64,000 nucleotides of DNA from Pseudomonas flavescens (GCF_013408425.1 NZ_JACBYV010000001.1:1054001-1118000), one strand, 5' to 3'. Numbered from the stretch's first letter, positions 1 through 8,561 are shown. Numbers and translations are program-made. Notes: generated from the letters alone by a model not told the origin.

Positions 1-770
1 CATTGCTCCTCAACCTCACGGGGAAGCTCCATGCGCTCATGTCTGAGATCAGGCCTGCTGCCTTGGCGCCAATCTACGATGGTCTCTTCATGTTCCTGCG
101 ACCTAATCGCGGTCGCGAAAACCTGGCAGCCAACCATCGTCACGCGGACGTCGTACTGCTTTTTGATCTCGGTCTGAACAATGAACGGCGCCAGTGCGAT
201 GGAGCCCTCGTCGCTGTCGTTCAAACGCTCCAAACGGGTGGTGAAAATCACGCGTTCCTGTTCACCGCGGATCAACGCTTGCCGAAGTGGCTTCCCAATC
301 GCAGGCCCTGCCTGAATGACCTCGCGCACCGATGCGATGTCGTTCGTGATCAAACCCTGTGGCACGTTGAAGCCTATTTCGCTCGCAAGCATCAACTGCT
401 TTGGTTTGTCTTCCGCAGCGAAGATGTCCAAAGGAGCGTTGAGCCACATGCCCTCCAGGCGGGCATACAAGCTCTTTAGGAAAGCCCCCCATTCGGACTC
501 CGCATACTCCCTTTCACCGTCGTCGGCGATGCTGACTTGGCTAGAAGGCTGGGCAGGACGCCGAAAGTAGGCTGCTTTGACATCCGATCCTTTGAGCACT
601 CGATCACCGAATGACAGTGACCAAGCTCCCCTGGGAAATGCAGACATGGTGCAGCGAGCTGCTGGCATATCTTCGGTATTCAAACGAAAGAATGGCGTCT
701 GCCGGCGCTTGAGCTCGGCTACCACGTAATCAATAGTGACGTCGCGACGATTGGTAACTAACAGCAGCAT
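1..770 (-). CDS. ATP-grasp ligase of the MvdC/MvdD graspetide-maturase type (partial, runs off left edge)
   Basis: The minus-strand frame is open from an ATG at 770 to the window edge, giving the first 256 residues without a stop; the last 60-80 residues usual for the family lie outside. The start reads MLLLVTNRRDVTIDYVVAEL, like the pre-ATP-grasp domain of microviridin-type maturases. A YFRRP motif follows near residue 68. The ATP-grasp part has KPKQLMLASEIGFNVP near residue 122, RVTMVG near 209 and VDWR near 233, which are family signatures. Known relatives use ATP to activate Asp/Glu side chains of a precursor peptide and form esters with Thr/Ser or amides with Lys. It starts 56 bases after the stop of the repeat-bearing precursor on the same strand, which fits a maturase/substrate pair. 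Its exact chemistry is inference. Confidence 0.85.
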   Translation of the reverse strand, partial: MLLLVTNRRDVTIDYVVAELKRRQTPFFRLNTEDMPAARCTMSAFPRGAWSLSFGDRVLKGSDVKAAYFRRPAQPSSQVSIADDGEREYAESEWGAFLKSLYARLEGMWLNAPLDIFAAEDKPKQLMLASEIGFNVPQGLITNDIASVREVIQAGPAIGKPLRQALIRGEQERVIFTTRLERLNDSDEGSIALAPFIVQTEIKKQYDVRVTMVGCQVFATAIRSQEHEETIVDWRQGSRPDLRHERMELPREVEEQ

Positions 771-826
771 TCGTTTTCCCTAACTCAATCCGTCCAGGTC
801 AGCATTTCGCTTCGTTCTGAGCACTG

Positions 827-1294
827 TCAGCAGTGAAAACCAAAGGACTGGATGGCATCGTCGTCTGCTTCCTGCTGAACCTTTGTTTTGGTGACCAACT
901 CCAGCAGTTGGGCTGCTGAGTAATTGTCATCTGCCTCGTCGATCGAGTCGGTCTTGGTCGCTAGCTGCAGGAGGTTGTTAAACCCGTTTGGTTGCGTGTC
1001 ATCGTCTCGTTCAATCTGCTGATGCGTTTTAGTCACCAGCTCAAGTGCTAGTTGGCAGTCATCATCTTCTTCGCCGTCGGCACGAGTCTTTGTCTTCAGT
1101 TGCGAGAGCGCTTGCTCATTGATGATCGGTTGAACACCTTGTTCGGTGTCGACTACCCACATTTGCTGCTGTTCGCAGTAGTAGCCAGGCAGCCGGTCTT
1201 CTCCAGTACGAAGTGTTCCGGATCGAGCCAGGAAAGGGGAAATTTTCGTGTTGCGAGGATGGTCGCAAGCGTCCGTGTCAGCGGTGTTGTCCAT
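827..1294 (-). CDS. Putative multi-core graspetide precursor peptide
   Basis: This 155-residue acidic protein has two parts. Residues 1-60 look like a leader/recognition region with ISPFLARSG, LPGYYCEQQQMWVVD and PIIN; the PFLAR stretch recalls the PFFAR helix of microviridin leaders. Residues 66-146 hold four spaced repeats: TKT at 68, 88, 113 and 135, each followed after four residues by E-x-D-D-(D/N) at 75, 95, 120 and 142. The tail is SFGFHC. Paired Thr/Lys donors and Glu/Asp acceptors at constant distance are what ATP-grasp macrocyclases join. It precedes the ATP-grasp gene by 56 bases. The ATG at 1294 is the first start after an in-frame stop; the ribosome site is weak. It could instead be a non-RiPP repeat protein, but context argues against that. 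Confidence 0.75.
   Translation of the reverse strand: MDNTADTDACDHPRNTKISPFLARSGTLRTGEDRLPGYYCEQQQMWVVDTEQGVQPIINEQALSQLKTKTRADGEEDDDCQLALELVTKTHQQIERDDDTQPNGFNNLLQLATKTDSIDEADDNYSAAQLLELVTKTKVQQEADDDAIQSFGFHC
857..1099 (-). repeat. Four core repeats TKT-x4-E-x-D-D-(D/N) in the precursor gene
   Basis: The repeats encode QLKTKT..EEDDD, ELVTKT..ERDDD, QLATKT..EADDN and ELVTKT..EADDD, with periods of 20, 25 and 22 residues. The TKT to first-acidic distance is exactly four residues in all four, while the linkers vary in length and sequence. This pattern of fixed core and free linker is typical of multi-core RiPP precursors. Confidence 0.8.
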
Positions 1295-1487
1295 GCATCA
1301 AGTCCATGAGTTCGAAAGGAGCGCTGGGCTGATACTACTTTGCTACCTGTTACCGGACAATGTGCTTTGGGGCCGTTTAGCGGTAGAAGCCACTCCTACC
1401 TCTAGGGCTGGCCTCTAAGCCACCATAGAGGGCATCCAGAGGGCCCATCTCGACATGGCGAGGGTTGCCGCAGCAGGGCCGAGGCAG

Positions 1488-1667
1488 TCAGGTAGCCTCG
1501 TACTGCGGCCTGTGTGAATCATCATGCTCAAGCGCTTCGATCAGGGCAGACAGCGCATCCGCTAAGCGAGCATCTTCCCACGCGTCCCCGGATGCCGGTT
1601 GGAAAGATTGGCAGTGACGAAGCAGAGCGTCGCGGTCGTTCCGGTTAAGGTCAAGCTGGACGAGCAT
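1488..1667 (-). CDS. Small conserved-type hypothetical protein, 59 aa
   Basis: An ATG at 1667 with AGGAG eight bases upstream opens a 59-residue frame ending at a TGA at 1488. The protein starts MLVQLDLNRNDRDALLRHCQ and is predicted to be helical and soluble, without signal peptide or membrane segment. It lies between the TetR regulator and the precursor gene on the same strand, 20 bases downstream of the TetR stop, so it is probably cotranscribed with the regulator. I do not recognise a function; the good ribosome site and coherent composition are the reasons for calling it. Confidence 0.6.
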   Translation of the reverse strand: MLVQLDLNRNDRDALLRHCQSFQPASGDAWEDARLADALSALIEALEHDDSHRPQYEAT

Positions 1668-1687
1668 AGGGGCTCCTGGTTACCGAT

Positions 1688-2374
1688 CTAGCAAGCTTGA
1701 ACATCCTGGACTCCAGACGCCAGGGACTTGTCCTCGTATGAACGGATGAAAATGTCTACCGTCCGCTCCACGATCACCTCAATCTCCGCACGGTCTAGCG
1801 GCTCACGATTGCCTCTGATCTGGGTGAGGATGACGAGTCCATCAATCATCCCCAAGAAGTGACGTGCGGCGACCTCAGGGTCATGAACTACAAGGATATT
1901 TCGCCGGGCCAGCTTGACGAAGTAAGCACAGACTACCTCTTGGACGGGCTGCTCAATGATCTCTTCAAACCTGCGGCTTAGCTGGGGGAAGCGCTTGCTT
2001 TCCAGAAAGATCATGCGCAGGAAGTCTGAAGCCATTGGGCCCTCCCAAAAAACCGCAAACTCAGTGGCGATACGCCGTAGCCCAGCCCTCGGATCGTTCA
2101 GGGCTCTCTTGTCCTTCGGGACATTCATGGCCGGGAAGGCTTGCCATATCCGTTCGACCACCGCAAAGAAGAGCGACTCTTTGCCATCAGGGAATCGGTT
2201 GTACAGGGTTGGGCGGGTTACCTCGGCTGCCTTTGCAATCTCCTCCATGCTGGCCCCGTCGTAGCCATGCTCGATGAACACTCGGCCTGCGGCAATCAAA
2301 AACTTCGCCTGACGTGATGCTGCCTCGCCAATGTTGAACAAGTTTTCAATGGGGAGTTGAGGCGTTGAGTTCAT
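1688..2374 (-). CDS. TetR/AcrR-family transcriptional regulator
   Basis: This 228-residue protein has the TetR N-terminal DNA-binding domain at about residues 20-70: ILIAAGRVFIEHGYDGASMEEIAKAAEVTRPTLYNRFPDGKE-like sequence with the helix-turn-helix at GASMEEIAKAAEVTRPTLY. The C-terminal half (FLRMIFLESKRFPQLSRRFEEI and later) matches the ligand/dimer domain of AefR-like TetR proteins. TetR proteins repress neighbouring or divergent genes until a small ligand binds. It is the first gene of the minus-strand run that leads into the small protein and the graspetide-like genes, so it may control them; no operator was identified. The ligand is unknown. Confidence 0.9.
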   Translation of the reverse strand: MNSTPQLPIENLFNIGEAASRQAKFLIAAGRVFIEHGYDGASMEEIAKAAEVTRPTLYNRFPDGKESLFFAVVERIWQAFPAMNVPKDKRALNDPRAGLRRIATEFAVFWEGPMASDFLRMIFLESKRFPQLSRRFEEIIEQPVQEVVCAYFVKLARRNILVVHDPEVAARHFLGMIDGLVILTQIRGNREPLDRAEIEVIVERTVDIFIRSYEDKSLASGVQDVQAC

Positions 2375-2852
2375 TACGATTACCTAGGCTCTTGGTATAA
2401 CAAGTCTTACTGAAAAAGCTACAATATGCCAGCCTCCTTATAATCTTTTACTTGAATGTCTAGTAAGGCAGTGTCTCACTTGGTTGTGGCCTATTGTCGT
2501 GCACTAAAATAGGTGTGCGAATTTTTAAGAGAGAGCTGTCAATATGCGTGTAAAAAGTTCCTGTGGGAAGATTTGTCTCATGGCTGAAGTGGATTTTATG
2601 GATAACTTCTGTCTTGAATAAGGGGATATTACCGTTTAGCGGTTTATTGTCAGATGGCAAGGAAGTTAGAGGCGAAAAAGTTACATAGGCGCGCGTTCTG
2701 CCTTAGTCGAGGCGAGATTTTGTGGGGTAACAGCGTGCCAGGCATATCATTGGCTCTCGTTGCTTGATAATATGTTTGTGCCTGGCATAGTTTCAGTTTG
2801 TACGATTTATTATGATTATGGTATACCTGCTTAGGCTGAAGACGGAGGTCAC
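2375..2852. other. AT-rich intergenic region
   Basis: This 478-base stretch separates the TetR gene from the plus-strand nuclease-like gene and must hold the promoters of both. It is clearly richer in A and T than its surroundings. A 66-codon minus-strand frame at 2460-2660 lacks a ribosome site and any recognisable motif, so I do not call it. A GGAGG at 2844-2848 belongs to the next gene. Confidence 0.5.
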
Positions 2853-3944
2853 GTGCCTAATATCATAGGTGATATTCAAAACCGGCCAAAAGAATTGTGG
2901 ACGTTGCCCAACTACAATCATTTGCCTGATGAGTCCTTTCAAATTGATTTGGCCAGCGCTGCTGGAAAGTTTTTGGCTAATGATATCTTTGATCTGGACG
3001 GAGTTCAGCCTCTTGAAACGGTAATTTTCGACCTGTCGAAGAAGCTCTTCGAAGGGGTGCCAGTTGTCGGCGTAAACCCATCGAAAGAGGCCATTGAGTA
3101 TTACAGAGAGCGTGGTGACACATTCCAGATGGTTAATGTGGTTGTCTGCTGTCACTCATTCGAAAGACGTGATGGTAAGCTATTTGCACTGCCTTACCAT
3201 GTTTCTCTACGTCCAGCTATGAAAAATGGTTCACCTCAGACAGTGTGGGTTGACTGGATCGCAAATTTTGATTTAGAGAAGGTTTTGGACGGCAAGCCAC
3301 ACTACATGGGGTTTAATCCATTCTCGGATGCTTTTGGCCTATACGCTATTGGGGCAGTCCCTGTCAGCGAAGCCATATGCTCAGATGTTATCGGCTTTGT
3401 TTATAATACCTATTTTGTTGCCTCCAAACATGTTCCGAGAGATGCAACAGATCCTGGTCTGTGCACTGAGTTGCTGGGCGAGACCAAAGGGGTTCTTGGA
3501 GACTACCAAAAATACAGATGCAAGAACTACTTCAAGAAGTTTACTGATTCAAAACCTTTTAAAATTTGGGGGTGCGATTCTCCCATTGAGCTTTTCCTTT
3601 TACAGGCCATGAGCCAAATTGGTTTGCATCCAAAAATCCAAATGCATATTTATCCTGATGGATCGATTTTCCCATCCTTGCAGTCGATGTGGGAGGGTGG
3701 TGTTCGCACGAAGAAACTGGCGCAGACAATCACTGAGGCAGATTTCTTCTTTGAAAAGGAGATGGTTGCAGTATTTTGTGATTCCAAAGCTCATCACACA
3801 ACTCCTGCCCAGGTAGCAAAAGACAAAGCCGTAGATGAAAAACTGGCAGCGGTTGGGATACGGTCATACAGGGTGGCTGGTACGGACATCGCAGAGTCGC
3901 CATTCCGCTGCGCTGCGCTGCTTAAGGAGTTCTTGACTGCGTGA
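2853..3944 (+). CDS. Hypothetical protein with C-terminal PD-(D/E)XK-like nuclease signature
   Basis: The start is a GTG at 2853 with GGAGG four bases upstream. The protein has 363 residues. The N-terminal two thirds match nothing I can name. The C-terminal part has SPIELFLLQAM (Glu246), then TEADFFF (Asp297) and VAVFCDSKAHH (Asp310, Lys312), followed by an alternating helix/strand segment ending SYRVAGTDI. This order of Glu, Asp and D-x-K resembles the Vsr/DUF559 branch of PD-(D/E)XK nucleases. Such proteins are common cargo of islands, often in defence against foreign DNA. It stands alone, between divergent and convergent neighbours. The nuclease call is inferred from motif spacing, not from overall similarity. 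Confidence 0.55.
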   Translation: MPNIIGDIQNRPKELWTLPNYNHLPDESFQIDLASAAGKFLANDIFDLDGVQPLETVIFDLSKKLFEGVPVVGVNPSKEAIEYYRERGDTFQMVNVVVCCHSFERRDGKLFALPYHVSLRPAMKNGSPQTVWVDWIANFDLEKVLDGKPHYMGFNPFSDAFGLYAIGAVPVSEAICSDVIGFVYNTYFVASKHVPRDATDPGLCTELLGETKGVLGDYQKYRCKNYFKKFTDSKPFKIWGCDSPIELFLLQAMSQIGLHPKIQMHIYPDGSIFPSLQSMWEGGVRTKKLAQTITEADFFFEKEMVAVFCDSKAHHTTPAQVAKDKAVDEKLAAVGIRSYRVAGTDIAESPFRCAALLKEFLTA

Positions 3945-4110
3945 TTCTCTGAGGCTCGCCTGCCCGCCGCAACACCCGGGATGAGGCGGGTGTTTGAGAG
4001 ACAGAACAGCCATACCCACTCGGCGGGCTGGACTGGCCTTTGCCCACCATCAAGGCTGCAGCAGCCCATCGGCTGCCCGGTAGGTTGGAGTCTACTACTT
4101 CGACATCACC

Positions 4111-4959
4111 TTACAGGTATTGCAGTGCGAGTAGGCGTAGCCGCTCACGCCGCATGTACGTGTTGAAGAAATATTCGCTGTTGAACTCGATGGCCTTCGA
4201 GCAAACGATCGTCGACGTGCGAGTGGGGTTATGTATTTCTGCAACGACGAGATCGATTGAGTCATCCCCTACCGACGATTCTCCCAACCGATGGTTATTG
4301 AAGTAGAAGCGCAGACTTGTGCCCTTCGTGTCTTTCTTGCGCACCACTTTACGATACTGCCCGACCTCGAATCCGACCGAGTTCTCAGTGATCTGCGCGG
4401 CAAGATAATTATCCACCTTCAAGCCGTACATGTCTTGAGCTTCCGTCATGTAGGCGAAGCCGAACGGCAGGTTATAAAGATTGATCGCTTTGTACTGATG
4501 CCCCTGGTTAGCGCCGAAGTCTCTCAGCATAGCCTCCACCAGACCATCGCTGTATGCGATGCCTGTGGCCGTCTCCAAGATCTTGACCACCAGGTGGATA
4601 TGGTTGATCAGGGCTTCTCGGATTTCGTCGTTGCACACCTCATTGGTTCGGCGAGTTTTGCTGTCAAAGCGTTCCGGGTTGTGGAATGGGCAACTTTCGT
4701 AGGCTTGTTGATCGTGCTCGGCTAAGCCAGGGATGGAGCGCCCTGCGTGCTTGGCGTAGAGAATCTTGGCATCGGTCTTCGCGACATGACGATTTACCAA
4801 GAGAACTGGATTTACGCATGCTGGGCAGAGAGCGTACGACTTAACCTCTTGTCCATTGTTCCAAACATAGGGCTTGCTGCGGCTCGTTTTCTTGTTGTAA
4901 TTACTCTCAGTTAGCGCAATTGGCACCCTCGGTTTTTCCAAAATGCTAAAAACGTTCAA
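4111..4959 (-). CDS. Hypothetical protein with Cys/His cluster
   Basis: This 282-residue protein opens with a TTG at 4959 preceded by AAGGGAAG. Near residues 45-95 it has CPAC, several His residues and ESCPFHNP, which together could bind zinc. The middle (IREALINHIHLVVKILETATG) is helical. The C-terminal third (VGQYRKVVRKKDTKGTSLRFYF and on) looks like a beta-rich fold. No signal peptide or membrane segment is visible. It is convergent with the nuclease-like gene at 2853-3944 and separated from it by 166 bases. I do not recognise the family and assign no function. Confidence 0.6.
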   Translation of the reverse strand: MNVFSILEKPRVPIALTESNYNKKTSRSKPYVWNNGQEVKSYALCPACVNPVLLVNRHVAKTDAKILYAKHAGRSIPGLAEHDQQAYESCPFHNPERFDSKTRRTNEVCNDEIREALINHIHLVVKILETATGIAYSDGLVEAMLRDFGANQGHQYKAINLYNLPFGFAYMTEAQDMYGLKVDNYLAAQITENSVGFEVGQYRKVVRKKDTKGTSLRFYFNNHRLGESSVGDDSIDLVVAEIHNPTRTSTIVCSKAIEFNSEYFFNTYMRRERLRLLALQYL

Positions 4960-5055
4960 GTTCTTCCCTTACTAAGAATCTGATGATTGATTGCCAGCTG
5001 GCCTTCTCTACGACCAGCACCCCTACCGCCAGAGCAAGAGGGACGCTAGTGATGA

Positions 5056-6104
5056 CCTAGCAGCCAAGAAACTGGCAAGATTGATGACGCACTGGCTGAT
5101 GCCTTTGAGCATGTCCGAAATGGTCTCCAAATCTGGACAGGTCGGAAAAAGCCTCCGACCACGATCGCGAATGCAGGTGTGTTGGAAGAGGGGGGATCAT
5201 TCGATCTAGCCCCTGGATTCATACCCTTCATCAGGCCACCTAAGGTGCCGAGCGACCTCCAGGTGCGAGTGTCTTGAACCTGACTGTCCCGAATGAAGCC
5301 GAGGCCAAGCGGGTACAATCAATCCTGAACAAGCGCAAGCTGCAGGCTGATTTCTCGAACTCTATGCTGATTGAGCGGAAAGTGCCGCAAATCAAGTTAG
5401 GCTCGAAGTTTGATGGCATAAAGGTGTGGAAATGCATCGCAAAGTCGGCTATTTCAGGCTTTGTGTTGTTGTACGGCAATGAGCGGGCCCTCGCAGTCAT
5501 AGATCGTGATGTGAGAGACGCGATCATCTGTGGCGAGCCGGCCATCAACGAGTTCTGCGGGTGGGATTTCGTCAACCCGTGGCCAACCATCTCGAAGATT
5601 GAGCCCCATCATAAGTGCATTGGCGCAGAACTCTCGGGATTTGAGCATTCACTGATTGTCACTGAAGTCGGTGACCTTACCGTGGCCTTCATTGAGATTT
5701 TCGGTGGATGGCGGTTCTCGGTCGCGCTCGGCCCTGCCACGGGCATTCCCTTCCGAGGTGTAGCCATCAATCCTCGATCAGTGAGCCCTGCTCGTTTCGT
5801 GATCGAGGGGACAGCTCCATCTAGCTACGTCCCGAGGACACCGGAATCGTTCAGGGCGGAACACTCGTTCACGATGGCCGCAAACAAAACCGCATCGGAT
5901 CACGTGCTTGAGCAGTGGAGCGTCGAGAGCCATGCAGAAAATCGCAGCCGACTCACTCAAGACTTGAACACCAAACTCGGAGCTGCGGAGACCGAGGAGG
6001 AGCAGGAAGCCATCATTGGTGAGTTCATCAGAAAGGTGGCAACGCTTGAGCAAGGCGAAGCGTGGGAGACTGCGTTGAATCTGACGTTCGGAGACAACGA
6101 GTAA
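5056..6104 (+). pseudogene. N-terminally truncated, frameshifted HNH-family-like protein remnant
   Basis: Two adjoining frames look coding. The first (5056-5277, no start codon) reads DALADAFEHVRNGLQIWTGR and on to SDLQVRVS then stops; the second begins at a TTG overlapping that stop (5274) and runs 276 residues to 6104. The second part (AISGFVLLYGNERAL..., KCIGAELSGFEHSLIVTEV..., WRFSVAL) has the same order of elements as the C-terminal half of the HNH-type protein at 10131-11318. An HNH motif is absent because everything upstream is missing. I infer a decayed gene that lost its 5' end and suffered a frameshift. An alternative is two translationally coupled genes (TTGA overlap), in which case 5274-6104 would be a real gene. 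Confidence 0.5.
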
Positions 6105-6118
6105 CGTATCGCGCGTAA

Positions 6119-6149
6119 CGAGCCTTGGAAGTCAGTACCCCAAGGCTCG
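6119..6149 (+). terminator. Strong hairpin after the HNH-like remnant
   Basis: CGAGCCTTGG at 6119-6128 pairs perfectly with CCAAGGCTCG at 6140-6149 across an 11-base loop, 15 bases after the stop at 6104. No T-run follows, so efficiency as an intrinsic terminator is uncertain. Confidence 0.45.
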
Positions 6150-6278
6150 CCGATTAAAGCGCCCCAGGCTGCTCTATGTGCCCAGTCCTAGCATGCTGTG
6201 AGATGTGGGTCGTCGATGCTAGTCCTCACGGCCTCCCCTTGAGGCCCTGCGTCTTTCAAGACTCAGAGCTTTCCCAGT

Positions 6279-7337
6279 TTACTTGGCAGTCTTCAAGGCC
6301 GCATCAGCGCCTGTCGTAGTGAGTGAAACGTATTGTTCGGCCATGGAACTGGAGGAGTGACCCAACTGATCGGCGATTCGCTCGCCAGGCTGTTGTGTTG
6401 GGGTGGACGCTGCTAGCCGTGCCATCGCTGCCAGTCTCAAGGTGCCTGGCGTTAGTGTTGAGCCGGGAAGTTGAGCTTGTCGTTCCCACGACCGAAAAAT
6501 CGGTAGCAGTTGCGCTGTCGACATGGGTTGCTTCCGGTCATTACTCGGGAAGAGATAGTCATCGGCAGAGAGATTCTCCTCGCTGATGTACTTCTCGATT
6601 ACTGCTGTGTTCGCAAGGGGTAGTGGTGGTTTCGCTTTCGAGATCTTAATGGATATCTCCTTGCTCGAAGGCATGTAGGTTTCCAAGCTGACAACCTGGG
6701 AAACCTTGGCACCAAGGACGACATGCCCCCGAAGCCCTGTCTCCAGCAGTGCAAAAAGGCTCCGGTCGCGAAGGCTTCCTGAGTTTTCGACGATCCGCTT
6801 GATCGCATCACTGTGAGTGAAGACATCCAGTCCCAACGGAATGGCGTGGAGCCTCGATGGCTTGTGCGTTATCGGTGGACACGTGTAGCACGGGACTTCG
6901 GACTCTGGGGCGGTGGTGTTCTCAGGACAGATTCCAGTCTGGTTGAAATCAGGCATTGGGCTCTTGGTCACTTCCACGCCTCGTGAGGCAGCCCCCTTGA
7001 ACGTGCTAAGCGCTTTCAAAGGGAGCGTCTCGACAAAAGGGTCAAGCACGCTGCGCGGTACTGAGGTGTCGTTGGCCAAGGCCAATACCGAAGAAATCTC
7101 AGCCGCGAACTGGGTGTGCGTGGTACTCAGGGCAGGCGTTTCTGCATCCCGAGGCCAGATGACGGACTCTTTAATGAGGTCGTGGTAATTGGCATACCCT
7201 AGCCCCTTGGACAGGGTCTCTCGGGCAAAAGAGAGCTGGACGGGTGAATGGCCTGGCCATCGTTTCTGGATGCTTTTGGCGAGTTTTTTGAAGGCGGCTT
7301 GGGGGAGCAGATCTTCGGGATAGACCGGAACGCGCAT
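6279..7337 (-). CDS. Degenerate tyrosine-recombinase-like protein
   Basis: This 352-residue protein starts at an ATG with GGAG seven bases upstream. Residues 20-60 (LSFARETLSKGLGYANYHDL) form a short helical domain. The C-terminal half has the tyrosine recombinase layout: LRDRSLFALLETGLRGHVVL with the box I arginine, a beta-rich segment ending DDYLFPSND, LTPGTLRLAAMARLAA in place of the usual H-x-L-R box, and ADQLGHSSSSMAEQYVSL with the late His and the nucleophile Tyr. The first box II histidine is replaced by Gly. It therefore resembles recombinases kept on islands as accessory or regulatory relatives. It is not part of the gin operon. Catalytic activity is doubtful but not excluded. Confidence 0.65.
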   Translation of the reverse strand: MRVPVYPEDLLPQAAFKKLAKSIQKRWPGHSPVQLSFARETLSKGLGYANYHDLIKESVIWPRDAETPALSTTHTQFAAEISSVLALANDTSVPRSVLDPFVETLPLKALSTFKGAASRGVEVTKSPMPDFNQTGICPENTTAPESEVPCYTCPPITHKPSRLHAIPLGLDVFTHSDAIKRIVENSGSLRDRSLFALLETGLRGHVVLGAKVSQVVSLETYMPSSKEISIKISKAKPPLPLANTAVIEKYISEENLSADDYLFPSNDRKQPMSTAQLLPIFRSWERQAQLPGSTLTPGTLRLAAMARLAASTPTQQPGERIADQLGHSSSSMAEQYVSLTTTGADAALKTAK

Positions 7338-7769
7338 GGCAATTCTCCAATGTCACGGGGTCGGCTGCCCGCTGACAATTGTCGAAGTGCGTGCGATAGA
7401 AGGGGAGAAACACCTGAGGCGCAAAGGCTTTGCATGCCGACCGCTCGATCCAGGAAGACCGTGGTCGGTACGGTAGCATCGCTTCTGGTGCTGATCAACA
7501 CTGTAGGGCTTGCCAGCTTGTCAGGCTTGACCATGAGGCGGATTTTTTCAGCTGCCCTGATGGAAGTCATCGTACAGGGGCGTTCAGCGGGGGAACCTGT
7601 CCTGGGTTACGAGCTATGCTTCACAGGACGTGTACTACTGATATTGATTGCGGAATTATATTCTTATTGGCTTCTGTATCCTATTGCCTGAGCCGGTTCG
7701 CAGATGAGTTGGCGGGTTAAGGATATCAGCGTCTCAGGTTGACGACTCTTGACGAAAAAGGAATGGTCT
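7338..7769. other. Intergenic region, no gene called
   Basis: This 432-base stretch lies between divergent genes and must hold their promoters. Minus-strand frames overlap the start of the recombinase-like gene (up to 7570) but lack a ribosome site or recognisable motif. An AAGGA at 7757-7761 serves the next gene. Confidence 0.4.
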
Positions 7770-8561
7770 ATGTGGGAAAAGCATCCTGATACTTGCGCAG
7801 TAGTAGTTGATCCATTCAACGAGAAGGTGTACGAGTTCCGTCGGTCAATGCTTATTAATCAGATAAGTCGCGATGCTGATAAAATCGCTAAAAGTTTTGA
7901 CGCGCTACACAGTGCTGATCTTGAAAAAATGAGTGCGCTTTTTGCCCATTGCTCCGCTATTTTGACATCGGGGCTTTTTAGGGCTGATCGCGAAGAGGAT
8001 AAGCTTCGCAAAGCGTGTGCAGAGCTCCTCTCAAACGCCCTGAACTCCATGGTTGGCGCAGCATACATGCTTCGGGGTGGCTTTGTTCTGCAGCCTGGCC
8101 CGGTCGTGCGCTCAGCCATTGAAACCATGGCCGTAGCCCTCCATCTCGTGCAATTTCCGGAAGACTTTCAGAAATACCAAGAGCACAAGTTTGAGTCTCC
8201 GCGTGCCGTTTCCAGTGCCAAGCGCGTCTTTCCTCCATTTGGCCACATCTACGGCTTGCTGAGTCGAGAGTTTACGCATATTGGAACTTTGCATAAGCAG
8301 TTCACGCCCATCCGCGAATACACGGGCAATGAAGAATCGTTGCAGTTGAATATTCAATTCCTGACGGCAGGGATATGGATGTGCTATGTGTCCTGCGAAC
8401 TAGTATTTTTGGACGGCGTTGCTGAACCAAGATATTGGCGTGAGTTGCCTGAGCAAGTTGAGGGTAAGACTGCTTATTCTTACGAGCCCAGTGGCGGGGA
8501 GCGAGCTTGGATGGCGGACTTTCTAGGTTTGGATAATCCGGTCTTTGGAGGAAATGACTGA
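7770..8561 (+). CDS. DUF5677-like hypothetical protein
   Basis: I place the start at the ATG at 7770 because AAGGA lies eight bases upstream; a TTG at 7749 is an alternative adding seven residues. The protein has about 263 residues and is mostly helical. The central part (SNALNSMVGAAYMLRGGFVLQPGPVVRSAIETM...) resembles soluble all-helical proteins annotated as DUF5677 or related HEPN-like families in bacteria. The segment FGHIYGLLSREFTHIGTLHK carries the conserved-looking His residues. No catalytic R-x4-H of HEPN RNases is evident. It stands alone between divergent genes. Function unknown. Confidence 0.6.
   Translation: MWEKHPDTCAVVVDPFNEKVYEFRRSMLINQISRDADKIAKSFDALHSADLEKMSALFAHCSAILTSGLFRADREEDKLRKACAELLSNALNSMVGAAYMLRGGFVLQPGPVVRSAIETMAVALHLVQFPEDFQKYQEHKFESPRAVSSAKRVFPPFGHIYGLLSREFTHIGTLHKQFTPIREYTGNEESLQLNIQFLTAGIWMCYVSCELVFLDGVAEPRYWRELPEQVEGKTAYSYEPSGGERAWMADFLGLDNPVFGGND

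Noticed and set aside
857..1099. Idea that the TKT/acidic repeats are a simple calcium-binding or low-complexity repeat
   Set aside because: The fixed Thr-to-Glu spacing and the neighbouring ATP-grasp ligase fit a RiPP precursor better; no DxDxDG loop is present.
2460..2660. 66-codon minus-strand frame in the AT-rich gap
   Set aside because: No ribosome site, no motif, and composition like non-coding AT-rich DNA.
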